From assembly GCF_001544295.1 (NCBI RefSeq), contig NZ_BCQF01000021.1, positions 1-48,909 of the forward strand: DNA of 48,909 bases, given 5' to 3'. Origin of the DNA: Enterococcus pseudoavium NBRC 100491. GTDB taxonomy: Bacteria; Bacillota; Bacilli; Lactobacillales; Enterococcaceae. A program made the translations under genes and the position numbers. Below, in pieces: positions 14,483 to 21,083 of the stretch (positions are counted from its first letter, which is position 1; each line of letters opens with the position of its first letter). The notes beneath the pieces are model-generated. The model was not told where the DNA came from. It saw only the letters and a list, made by a program, of their open reading frames with translations, and did not search any database.

Positions 14483-15418
14483 ATGAAAAGAATATTAGTA
14501 ACCATCGTAGTAGTGATCGCAGCCGTCGCCGGAGTAATCTTTTTTGTCAACGGACGAAGTGGAGATTCCAAACAATCAACAGATTCCAAAAAAATCAGCG
14601 TAGTAACTACAAACTCGATTTTGGAAGACATGGTTAAAAATGTGGCTAAAGATCGCGTTGAACTATATAGTATTGTTCAACGCGGCGTGGATCCCCACGA
14701 GTATGAACCTAAACCGGAAGATATCTCAAAAGCAACAGATGCAACAGTTTTATTTCACAACGGACTGAATTTAGAAACTGGCGGTAGTGGTTGGTTCAAG
14801 AAGTTGGTAAGCACTGCTCATAAAGAATTCGATAAAGATGTTTTCGCCGCCAGTGAAGGTGTAACACCGGAGCACTTAACAACCAACGTCGAAGAAGAAG
14901 ATCCTCATGCCTGGCTTGATTTAGCCAATGGTGTTCAATACGTCAAAACAATCACCAAAGTCTTAAAGGAAAAAGATTCAAAAAATGCAGATTATTACCA
15001 AACTAATTCTGATGCTTATATCAAAAAATTACAAAAGTTACATGAGGAAGCGCAATCAAAATTTCTCGATATTCCTGAATCACAGCGTTTATTGGTCACC
15101 TCAGAGGGTGCCTTCAAATACTTCTCAAAAGCCTATCATGTTGCGCCAGCTTACATTTGGGAAATCAATACCGAATCTCAAGGTACTCCCGAACAAATGA
15201 AAGCTGTGTTAGCTAAAATAGAAAACTCTGATGTCAAACATTTGTTCGTAGAAACCTCTGTTTCATCTAAGTCAATGAATAAAGTTGCCGATGAAACGGG
15301 ATTAGAAATTTATTCCAAAATTTTTACTGATTCATTAGCAAAAGAAGGTTCCGAAGGCGATACCTACTATACAATGATGAAATGGAATCTAAACAAAATT
15401 CATGATGGTCTAGCTTAG
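14483..15418 (+). CDS. Metal-binding ABC substrate protein (EfaA/PsaA family), lacking a lipobox
   Basis: The protein has 311 residues. The four metal ligands of the manganese group are readable: His in GVDPHEYEPKP, His in DPHAWLD, Glu in VTSEGAF and Asp in IFTDSL. This His-His-Glu-Asp set favours Mn2+ over Zn2+. The N-terminus is a hydrophobic segment (residues 4-23) followed by a polar Ser/Lys-rich stretch. There is no cysteine and no lipobox, although Gram-positive homologues are lipoproteins. It must therefore be held by an uncleaved N-terminal anchor or be secreted. The frame around the start looks intact, with GAGG at proper distance. Confidence 0.9.
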   Translation: MKRILVTIVVVIAAVAGVIFFVNGRSGDSKQSTDSKKISVVTTNSILEDMVKNVAKDRVELYSIVQRGVDPHEYEPKPEDISKATDATVLFHNGLNLETGGSGWFKKLVSTAHKEFDKDVFAASEGVTPEHLTTNVEEEDPHAWLDLANGVQYVKTITKVLKEKDSKNADYYQTNSDAYIKKLQKLHEEAQSKFLDIPESQRLLVTSEGAFKYFSKAYHVAPAYIWEINTESQGTPEQMKAVLAKIENSDVKHLFVETSVSSKSMNKVADETGLEIYSKIFTDSLAKEGSEGDTYYTMMKWNLNKIHDGLA

Positions 15419-15450
15419 CAATGTTAAAAACATATTGATATTTTAAAGTT

Positions 15451-15489
15451 TCCCTCTAAGTAATTATTCTTGTAGTTTATTTAGAGGGA
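15451..15489 (+). terminator. Hairpin after the manganese ABC operon
   Basis: TCCCTCTAA at 15451-15459 pairs with TTAGAGGGA at 15481-15489. It lies 33 bp past the stop codon. The following bases are only weakly T-rich, so termination may be partial. Confidence 0.5.
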
Positions 15490-15492
15490 CGA

Positions 15493-15548
15493 CTTTTGAT
15501 GATTGAGCGGTCCTCAGATATCTCATTACGATAAGATATCATCAAAAG
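15493..15548. repeat. Second inverted repeat between the ABC operon and the DtxR-like gene
   Basis: CTTTTGATGAT at 15493-15503 and ATCATCAAAAG at 15538-15548 are perfect 11-bp arms. GATATC occurs twice inside (15517-15522 and 15535-15540). It may be a terminator partner or a regulator site ahead of the DtxR-like gene. Confidence 0.5.
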
Positions 15549-15664
15549 ATAAATTATTACTTAGCTAATTTTTTTCTTAGGATTATTTTTAGATATGTTA
15601 CATAAAGACACCCCAGTTTAATAACGTAGGATGCTACTGATTTTACTTGAAAGGAGAACTAACA

Positions 15665-16057
15665 TTGACACCAACCCAAGAAAAGTATCTGCTAGTTATT
15701 GACAAACTTAGTAAAGATAAAAAGTTGGTAAGAAATAGACAGGTTGCTGATATCCTAGAGGTCAAGCCTTCTTCTGTTACAGAAATAATGGATAGACTGG
15801 TAAATCAAAATATGATTCAGCACATTTCTTATCAAGGTGTTTTTTTAACATCCTCGGGTGAGGAACAAGTAGCTTTACTTAAAGAAAGACGTCGTATACT
15901 CTCAACTTTCTTAACATTCTATCTTGATATTTCGAAAACTGAGTCACCAGGAATCATAGATGAACTCCTACAAGTTCAGAACCCTCTATTTTTTGAAAAA
16001 CTTGACTGTTATACAGCACAAGAGACTATGGAAAGCCATATCCAATATGATTCATAA
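15665..16057 (+). CDS. DtxR/MntR-family regulator with degenerate metal ligands (IME-B cargo)
   Basis: The protein has 130 residues. The TTG at 15665 is chosen because AAGGAG ends 8 bp upstream and the product MTPTQEKYLLVI starts like MntR. The winged helix (VADILEVKPSSVTEIMDRLVNQNMI, then the wing GVFLTSSGEE) is typical of DtxR proteins. The dimerisation half is short, and the Asp/Glu of the first helix, the His after the wing (RRRILSTFL in place of YRHELLEQFL) and the E-x-x-E-H cluster are absent. It may bind DNA without manganese or sense something else. It lies behind the Mn transporter operon, so control of that cargo is likely. Confidence 0.75.
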   Translation: MTPTQEKYLLVIDKLSKDKKLVRNRQVADILEVKPSSVTEIMDRLVNQNMIQHISYQGVFLTSSGEEQVALLKERRRILSTFLTFYLDISKTESPGIIDELLQVQNPLFFEKLDCYTAQETMESHIQYDS

Positions 16058-16112
16058 AATAAGTGCCTAGTTCCTTAACCTAAGTAATATAGTCAATTAT
16101 CAATATGTGATT

Positions 16113-16132
16113 CCCCGTTAGTAACACGGGGG
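16113..16132. other. oriT (probable) of IME-B, Tn916/ICESt-like type
   Basis: CCCCG at 16113-16117 and CGGGG at 16127-16131 flank TTAGTAACA, giving TAACACGGGGGTAC. This resembles the CTAACA-GGGGGGTAC nick region of Tn916-family oriT with a one-base insertion. The element's relaxase gene starts 960 bp downstream. Confidence 0.6.
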
Positions 16133-16232
16133 TACCGAACTCATTAGAAATCTCTCTGAAGGTTGCTACAAAAGGCCTCATGAGCATTCTTCAAAGATTC
16201 GATTTTTGTCAAAATTAGCTAAATAGAAAAGC

Positions 16233-16292
16233 AAAAGACGTGTGAACGGACCGGCTGCCAGCGGCAGAGCAGAGTTCGTTTACACGTCTTTT
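16233..16292. repeat. Long inverted repeat beside the IME-B oriT
   Basis: AAAAGACGTGTGAACG at 16233-16248 pairs with CGTTTACACGTCTTTT at 16277-16292 (G-U/T-G allowed), and CTGCC (16255-16259) with GGCAG (16263-16267) forms the tip. IME-A has the same arrangement at 5859-5916. It could be a single-strand origin, a relaxosome hairpin or a terminator. Confidence 0.6.
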
Positions 16293-16522
16293 TTGTGTTT
16301 TCTCAAAAAAGAAACTTTTTCGAAATGAGGCGATTAAGAAGCAAATAGCTTAAGAATCTCTTACAAGTCAATTCAATTGTCTGTTGTTTCGAAAAATTAC
16401 CCTACTCAGATTGTAGTAGTAATGGAAGGGAAATCATCCATAAAGAAAATTATGAGAAATTCCACATTTTTTGGAAAATAGGGAGTTCCAAATTGTTCTT
16501 GTTAGTGAAAGGAGGAAATTTT

Positions 16523-16621
16523 ATGCAACTGATTCGTGCACCCACTCTACTTTGTTTCAACCAATTAAAACAAAGACTAAATTCAAAATCAAAGGAGAAA
16601 TACACATGTCAAATAAATTAA
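16523..16621 (+). CDS. Possible 32-aa leader peptide overlapping the DUF961 start
   Basis: ATG 16523 follows AAAGGAGG at ideal spacing and opens a frame (MQLIRAPTLLCFNQLKQ...) that ends 16 bp inside the DUF961 gene. The overlap would allow translational coupling. The peptide has no recognisable motif and could be a leader or chance. Confidence 0.3.
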   Translation: MQLIRAPTLLCFNQLKQRLNSKSKEKYTCQIN

Positions 16622-17118
16622 TGATCCAAAAAGGAACCAGCATCTCACTAAACGATTCAGAAACTGTCAATCTAGCCAGCCTACGTTTCGATCTCAAACA
16701 ATTCAAACTCCCGCAACGTTTTGTTGTAGCCAAAAGTGATATTCAAATGCGCATGGAACGTGAACAGAACCATGTTGGCGAACGTGTAGAGACCGGGCTA
16801 ATGATCCTCACCTTCAAAGTCTATGATCGGGCTTTTGTCGAACTGGTTCTGAATAACGGCGGAACAGAACTCGGCTCCCCTATCACCATTGTGGTCGAGC
16901 ATCAAGAAGAACTGCCTATTTTAGATAACTATGAAGACGGCGAGTTGATTCCCATTCGTTTTACTGGTTTAAATGTTTATCCCCGAAAAATTCAGAAAAA
17001 ATCATTTGTGGGAGAAGGTCAACCAATGATTGATACCTGGCAATTTGCAGCGTTGAAAATCAGCGCCACCTCCTATCAGCTAGGAGAAGCGAATGAACCA
17101 AACACACCGGCAAAGTAA
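16606..17118 (+). CDS. DUF961 (YdcP/Orf22-23-like) conjugative-element protein (IME-B)
   Basis: The protein has 170 residues. ATG 16606 follows AAAGGAG at 8-bp spacing. LRFDLKQFKLPQRFVVAKSDIQMR and the later EDGELIPIRFTGLNVYPR are typical of DUF961 proteins, which open the mobilisation module of Tn916 (Orf22/Orf23) and ICEBs1 (YdcP). In ICEBs1 members help transfer DNA processing. Its last codons overlap the relaxase start by 26 bp, which implies one transcript. Confidence 0.85.
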   Translation: MSNKLMIQKGTSISLNDSETVNLASLRFDLKQFKLPQRFVVAKSDIQMRMEREQNHVGERVETGLMILTFKVYDRAFVELVLNNGGTELGSPITIVVEHQEELPILDNYEDGELIPIRFTGLNVYPRKIQKKSFVGEGQPMIDTWQFAALKISATSYQLGEANEPNTPAK

Positions 17119-18124
17119 CGAATGTCTGATTGATTTTCTACGCTTTTCATTGCCGGATGCTTCAATGGAAAAAGTTGCGGATTTATTGGGAATTGCCCTT
17201 TCTGACTTTACTTCGGAAAAGAAAGGGAGTCCTTTTCCCACTTACGATTCTCACTATTCCTTTGCAGATATCATCATCCATCAAAGCGACCACCATAACA
17301 ATCTGTTAGTAAACTTATCGGGGCAAGGGTGTCGCCAATATGAAGAATATATGTCCAGCGTTGAGGGTTGGCATTGGCAGAAATTCTTAGCCACCATTTT
17401 AAAAGCCAAAGGAACCATCACTCGTGCAGACTTAGCGATGGACTTGTTTGATGGCTCCTCTCCTCCAGTGTCTACCTTGCAAAAATATGTGAAGAACGGC
17501 CAACTCAGCTCTCAAAGTCGCCACTTTCGAGAAGTGAATAGTGGTCAATTACGAGATGGCATTCTGACAGGCCACACGCTTTATATTGGTGCTCAACCTC
17601 AACTACTGCGGATTTACGATAAAAAGCAAGAAATTCGAGATAAGACAGGTGAAATCGCCCAAGTCAATGAATGGGTTCGCTGGGAAATGGAATTAACCGA
17701 TCAAAAGGCCCGGCAAGCAATAGAAAAACTTGCGAAAGGAATACCACTCAATACGGTCATTCGTGGCATTTTAGCTTCCCACTACAGCTTCAAGACCAAA
17801 CCCAAAGGACCGGTCAATTATCACAATAAAGCTCGTTGGCCCAATATGAAATGGTGGGACAAATTTGTGGGGGGCATTCCAAAAATTCCCTTACGTGTCG
17901 TCCGGGAAAAGCCAACTTTTTCCAAGAAGAAATTCTGGCTAGAGAATACCACCTCGAAATCTCTTGCCATGGTTTATGAAGCTTTTCTACAAGCCTATGG
18001 GCCAGATCAAGCGGAAGTTTATTTGAAAGAATTATTAGCCAAGGGCAAAGAAAAATTTACAGAAACGGATCAAACTTTTATCGAACAAAAAATACTGGAA
18101 TTGGAAAATGAAGATTCTTACTAA
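17093..18124 (+). CDS. MobT-type relaxase / Rep_trans initiator (IME-B)
   Basis: The 343-residue protein starts after AGGAG at 7 bp. It carries the Rep_trans landmarks: LVNLSGQGCRQYEEY, helix WHWQKFLATIL, TRADLAMDLFD, then HTLYIGAQPQLLRIYDKKQE with the likely active-site Tyr, and VRWEMELTDQKARQA. It lacks the N-terminal HTH present in the IME-A relaxase. By family it should nick the oriT-like repeat at 16113-16132 and may also support rolling-circle replication of the excised circle. With no coupling protein on the element it would need that of a co-resident ICE. Confidence 0.9.
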   Translation: MNQTHRQSNECLIDFLRFSLPDASMEKVADLLGIALSDFTSEKKGSPFPTYDSHYSFADIIIHQSDHHNNLLVNLSGQGCRQYEEYMSSVEGWHWQKFLATILKAKGTITRADLAMDLFDGSSPPVSTLQKYVKNGQLSSQSRHFREVNSGQLRDGILTGHTLYIGAQPQLLRIYDKKQEIRDKTGEIAQVNEWVRWEMELTDQKARQAIEKLAKGIPLNTVIRGILASHYSFKTKPKGPVNYHNKARWPNMKWWDKFVGGIPKIPLRVVREKPTFSKKKFWLENTTSKSLAMVYEAFLQAYGPDQAEVYLKELLAKGKEKFTETDQTFIEQKILELENEDSY

Positions 18125-18140
18125 CGAAAGGAGGTTAGCT

Positions 18141-18416
18141 ATGAATGAAGTTCAATTTTTACTCAGTGATGAGCAAATGAAGCAGTTGGGAAATAGCGTT
18201 TATACACTTATTCTGAATAGTGTGAATCAAGTTCGAAAAGACGTCACTCTCGACAAGCGCTATTTAACCAAAAAAGAAACTTGCCAATATCTCCACATTG
18301 CCAATAATACTTTGGATAAATGGGTCGAACAAGGATTGCCGAGAATCACGATTCAAGGTGTTGTTCGTTTTGATCGACAAGTCGTGGATGAATGGCTGCG
18401 TTGCTATAATCGCTAG
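18141..18416 (+). CDS. xis: Excisionase-like HTH protein (IME-B)
   Basis: This 91-residue protein starts at ATG 18141 behind AAAGGAGG. After a 40-residue N-terminal part comes YLTKKETCQYLHIANNTLDKWVEQGLPRI, then VVRFDRQVVDEWLRCY, the winged-helix pattern of HTH_17/excisionase proteins. It lies between relaxase and integrase, as on IME-A. The N-terminal extension is longer than in IME-A Xis. Confidence 0.82.
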   Translation: MNEVQFLLSDEQMKQLGNSVYTLILNSVNQVRKDVTLDKRYLTKKETCQYLHIANNTLDKWVEQGLPRITIQGVVRFDRQVVDEWLRCYNR

Positions 18417-18430
18417 AAGCGGTTTATAAT

Positions 18431-18456
18431 CAGAACGTAGTCATTCCTACGTTCTG
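18431..18456 (+). terminator. Perfect hairpin between xis and int (IME-B)
   Basis: CAGAACGTAG at 18431-18440 pairs with CTACGTTCTG at 18447-18456 around a six-base loop, followed by GGTTTG. It could be a weak terminator that limits integrase synthesis. IME-A also has a hairpin in the same place. Confidence 0.55.
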
Positions 18457-18484
18457 GTTTGCGTATAAGAAAGTAGGAAGTAAC

Positions 18485-19720
18485 ATGGCAATTACCAAAT
18501 TGAAAAACAATCACTACAAATTGGAGGTCTTTTACCCCAAGGAGGTGCGACAAATTCTCGGTGTCACTACCGAGCGCTACCGCAAAACATTCAGAACAAA
18601 GAAAGAAGCAGAACAGGCTGAAAAAGATCTTACTCAAAAAATCCAACGTGTCCTTAACGAAAAAAGCGCTCGTTCCTTTGAACTGAACGGCCATATCAAA
18701 TTCAAAGAGTTTTATCAAACGGTTTGGTTGGATATGTATATCGCTGGTTCGACAGGTCGTTCTCGACAAATTCCGACTGCTACAACCATTAGCAATACAA
18801 AAGATGTCTTCCGTCTTCATATTCTACCGATGTTTGGGGATTATTCCATCAAGTTTTTAAACGACAATAAAGACTTTGTGCTTCGTACATTGATGAAAAA
18901 ATCCCAAACCTACGCCAATATCAAAATCATTAAAAGTTATGTCAATCAGGTTTTTGATATCGCGGAATTATTAGAGTATATCGAATACAATCGGATCGAA
19001 AAAGTCATTCGCTATGTAGGTGATCCTAAGAAACAACAACTAAAAGCAGAACGTCAGTTAAATGGTGAAGCACTGACAGCAGAAGAATTGATTGCTTGGT
19101 TAGACGCAACCAATGAGGATTATCGCAATGGTTCCCTCATCATGCAAGACTATGTTCTCTTTATGCTGACGTTGAATCTAGGTGACCGCAAGAGCGAATC
19201 CTATGCCCTTCAGTGGAAACATATTGATTTTGAAAATGGTTATGTCAGTTTGATTCAAAGTAAGGATAAGTTTGGCAATCTGAAATCCACAAAAGGTCGA
19301 AAAGCCACGAAATTCAAGATTCCGACATTCCTTATTGAACTTTTAAAAGAATGGAAGAAAAAGCAAAAGGAAGAACTTTTACAGCTTGGGATTAAGCAGA
19401 CAAAAGAACAGTTTCTTTTCACTTATGCCAATCGAAGTGGCGAAGTAAACATTCCAGTTCATGTGGATTATTTAAATTATCGGCTAAAATCCATTCGCCG
19501 AAGACATGAGGAACTGACTCAAACAAATCCACACAAGCTGCGGCATACCTTTAGTACCTTAGCTCGTGAAGGTGGTGCAACGATGGCTCAAATTTCTCAA
19601 GCCTTGACCCACTCGGATATCAAAACGACAGAGATATACGTTAATACACCGAACGTTGTGGATCTTTCCACCTATGAGAAATTCGAGAAACGTCTGGATG
19701 AAGCTCGCCAAGCGAAATAA
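18485..19720 (+). CDS. int: Tyrosine recombinase integrase of IME-B
   Basis: The protein has 411 residues. The arm-binding domain begins AITKLKNNHYKLEVFYP, followed by a core-binding domain (about 65-180). The catalytic part has an Arg motif modified to LNLGDRKSESYAL, then HKLRHTFSTLA, a His in LTHSD in place of GH, and the Tyr nucleophile in TTEIYVNTP near residue 390. It is clearly different from the IME-A integrase. Its gene ends 175 bp from the rpsI stop codon. It should recombine within the 30-bp repeat inside rpsI. Confidence 0.92.
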   Translation: MAITKLKNNHYKLEVFYPKEVRQILGVTTERYRKTFRTKKEAEQAEKDLTQKIQRVLNEKSARSFELNGHIKFKEFYQTVWLDMYIAGSTGRSRQIPTATTISNTKDVFRLHILPMFGDYSIKFLNDNKDFVLRTLMKKSQTYANIKIIKSYVNQVFDIAELLEYIEYNRIEKVIRYVGDPKKQQLKAERQLNGEALTAEELIAWLDATNEDYRNGSLIMQDYVLFMLTLNLGDRKSESYALQWKHIDFENGYVSLIQSKDKFGNLKSTKGRKATKFKIPTFLIELLKEWKKKQKEELLQLGIKQTKEQFLFTYANRSGEVNIPVHVDYLNYRLKSIRRRHEELTQTNPHKLRHTFSTLAREGGATMAQISQALTHSDIKTTEIYVNTPNVVDLSTYEKFEKRLDEARQAK

Positions 19721-19809
19721 ATAACAGTTTAAAATAACAACTAAACAACTTAAAAAGAACAATTATATGGTTCCTAACCTAGGTCTTAAAAACAGCCTAT
19801 TCAAAATCT

Positions 19810-19836
19810 CGTACATTTTTTCGTACCTAAGCGTAC
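19810..19836. repeat. CGTAC repeats near the right end of IME-B
   Basis: CGTAC occurs at 19810, 19822 and 19832, each spaced about one helical turn. Related 12-bp repeats lie near the left end at 9947-9970. They may be arm-type integrase sites. Confidence 0.35.
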
Positions 19837-19870
19837 AAAAAAAGACACTTTCCAAAAATCAGAAAGTGCC
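19837..19870 (-). terminator. Element-supplied rpsI terminator
   Basis: CACTTTC (19846-19852) pairs with GAAAGTG (19862-19868), and the minus strand ends in a T-run at 19843-19837. Together with the host copy at 1561-1594 it shows that IME-B carries its own version of the rpsI terminator, so S9 expression is kept after integration. Confidence 0.7.
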
Positions 19871-19894
19871 AGAAACGTTGATATATAAAGGATA

Positions 19895-20287
19895 TTAACG
19901 TTTTGAAAATTGAGATGCTTTACGAGCTTTCTTAAGACCTGGTTTTTTACGTTCAACCATACGTGAATCACGAGTAAGTAATCCAGCGCGTTTTAATGGT
20001 GCGCGGAAATCAGGATCTACTTCTAATAAAGCACGTGAGATACCGTGACGGATAGCGCCGGCTTGACCTGCGTAGCCCCCACCATCAACGTTTACGAATA
20101 CATCGTATGAACCAGTTGTTTCAGTAACGCCAAATGGTTGGTTGATTACTAAACGTAGGTCAGCATGTGGGATATATTCTGCAACGTCTTTTTTATTTAC
20201 AGTAATTTTACCAGTTCCTGGTACTAAACGTACGCGAGCAACTGCATTTTTACGACGGCCTGTGCCGTTATATTGAACTTGTGCCAA
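19895..20287 (-). CDS. rpsI: 30S ribosomal protein S9
   Basis: The 130-residue protein matches the S9 family over its full length ([25 protein letters not shown] ... [12 protein letters not shown]). The basic C-terminus reaches the ribosomal P site and must end exactly in SKR. The last codons come from IME-B: the nucleotide sequence differs silently from the displaced end at 9791-9841 while the protein is the same. It follows rplM by 15 bp in the usual L13-S9 operon. It is the integration target of both elements. Confidence 0.98.
   Translation of the reverse strand: MAQVQYNGTGRRKNAVARVRLVPGTGKITVNKKDVAEYIPHADLRLVINQPFGVTETTGSYDVFVNVDGGGYAGQAGAIRHGISRALLEVDPDFRAPLKRAGLLTRDSRMVERKKPGLKKARKASQFSKR
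19917..19946. repeat. attachment site, right end of IME-B inside rpsI
   Basis: The 30-bp block is identical to 9813-9842. Everything between here and the rpsI stop codon, including the terminator, belongs to the element. Confidence 0.88.
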
Positions 20288-20302
20288 TGAATTTCCCTCC
20301 TA

Positions 20303-20746
20303 TTAAATTAAGTTTGTGATGTCTAAGACTTCTGGTTGTTGTGCTGCATGTGGATGTTCTGCTCCACCGTATACGTGAAGTTTCATGCCTTGAGCGCGGC
20401 CTAAAGTGTTTTTAGGAAGCATACCTTTAACAGAAGTTTCGACCAAACGGCGAGAATTTTTAGCACGCATTTCGCCTGCTGAGATTGATTTCAATCCACC
20501 AGGGAAGTTTGAGTGACGGTAGTAAATCTTGTCAGTTGCTTTCTTACCTGTTAATTTAACTTGATCTGCATTAATTACGATTACAAAATCACCAGTATCT
20601 ACATGTGGTGTGAATGTTGGTTTATTTTTTCCGCGTAGCATTGATGCAACAACTGTTGAAAGACGTCCTAAAGGAACATCAGTTGCGTCTACTACGTACC
20701 ATTTACGTTCTACTTCGCCTGGCTTAGCCATATATGTTGTACGCAC
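20303..20746 (-). CDS. rplM: 50S ribosomal protein L13
   Basis: The protein has 147 residues. A GTG start at 20746 is chosen because TTGGAGG precedes it at 8 bp and the product begins [21 protein letters not shown], as in enterococcal L13. A longer reading frame upstream is leader RNA. The L13 core ([32 protein letters not shown]-type strand, and [20 protein letters not shown]) is complete. It binds 23S rRNA early in 50S assembly. It is co-transcribed with rpsI from the promoter at 20832-20860. Confidence 0.97.
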   Translation of the reverse strand: MRTTYMAKPGEVERKWYVVDATDVPLGRLSTVVASMLRGKNKPTFTPHVDTGDFVIVINADQVKLTGKKATDKIYYRHSNFPGGLKSISAGEMRAKNSRRLVETSVKGMLPKNTLGRAQGMKLHVYGGAEHPHAAQQPEVLDITNLI

Positions 20747-20860
20747 GTTTTTTTCCTCCAATTTCAATTTCGAATGTTTGACAAACACTTGAGTTTCCGG
20801 GGCTCTTGTGGGGCAAACAATACCATTTACCATAATACTTGCTAAAGCTTGCCCTGTCAA
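20747..20860 (-). promoter_or_regulatory. rplM-rpsI promoter and 5' leader
   Basis: On the minus strand TTGACA (20860-20855), a 17-bp spacer and TATTAT (20837-20832) form a near-consensus promoter. The transcript would have an 80-nt leader before the GTG, with a small hairpin AGTGTTT/AAACATT. Firmicutes often have an L13-binding autoregulatory leader at this place. Whether this sequence fits that family needs a covariance search. Confidence 0.6.
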
Positions 20861-20975
20861 TGTTTTTCTCCTTGAAAACGCAAAATCTTTTCATTTTACT
20901 AGCTTTCTTCTACTATTCATTATCAACCGCTATATCCAGTTTTAAATGAATAAAGAAACGTGTTTTCGAAAATAT

Positions 20976-21028
20976 TTTGCATAAATATTTAAAAAGTGCT
21001 TGATTTTTGTATTTTACGGTGCTAAGAT
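20976..21028 (+). promoter_or_regulatory. argG promoter with ARG box
   Basis: TTTGCATAAATATTTAAA at 20976-20993 matches the ArgR/AhrC box TNTGNATWWWWATNCANA at all but one fixed position. TTGATT (21000-21005), 17 bp and TAAGAT (21023-21028) follow as a promoter. Arginine repression of argG is therefore likely. Confidence 0.7.
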
Positions 21029-21083
21029 AGCTTCAACACATTAATTAGATTTTAATGAAAAAGCGATAAGGGAGCAATGCAGG

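Larger units (their letters stand above)
16058..16522. other. Gene-free region of IME-B holding the oriT block
   Basis: No coding sequence is supported here. It contains the oriT-like repeat at 16113-16132 and the long hairpin at 16233-16292, then AT-rich sequence that must include the promoter of the mobilisation genes, which I could not place with confidence. Confidence 0.5.
9813..19946. mobile_element. IME-B: integrative and mobilizable element in rpsI (inner copy) with manganese cargo
   Basis: An identical 30-bp repeat, part of the rpsI coding sequence, lies at 9813-9842 and 19917-19946. The element between carries an integrase at its right end, an excisionase, a MobT relaxase, a DUF961 protein, an oriT-like site and cargo (VbhA-like antitoxin, usp-mntH, efaCBA-like ABC genes, DtxR-like regulator). 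No secretion or coupling genes are seen. Because the repeat is inside the gene, the element supplies the last 10 or so codons of rpsI plus a new terminator. It sits between IME-A and rpsI and so probably inserted second. It is possible, though less likely, that cargo 10-16 kb is older host DNA trapped between two att sites. Confidence 0.85.

Noticed and set aside
9843-16060. Manganese gene block as native chromosome between two unrelated insertions
   Set aside because: It lies between the two copies of the 30-bp rpsI repeat and the host's own downstream sequence is recognisable only left of 1618. Comparison with relatives would settle it.
18413-18820. 135-codon frame antisense to the IME-B integrase start
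   Set aside because: It lies opposite a clear integrase gene, and its hydrophobic composition is what the complement of that gene yields.
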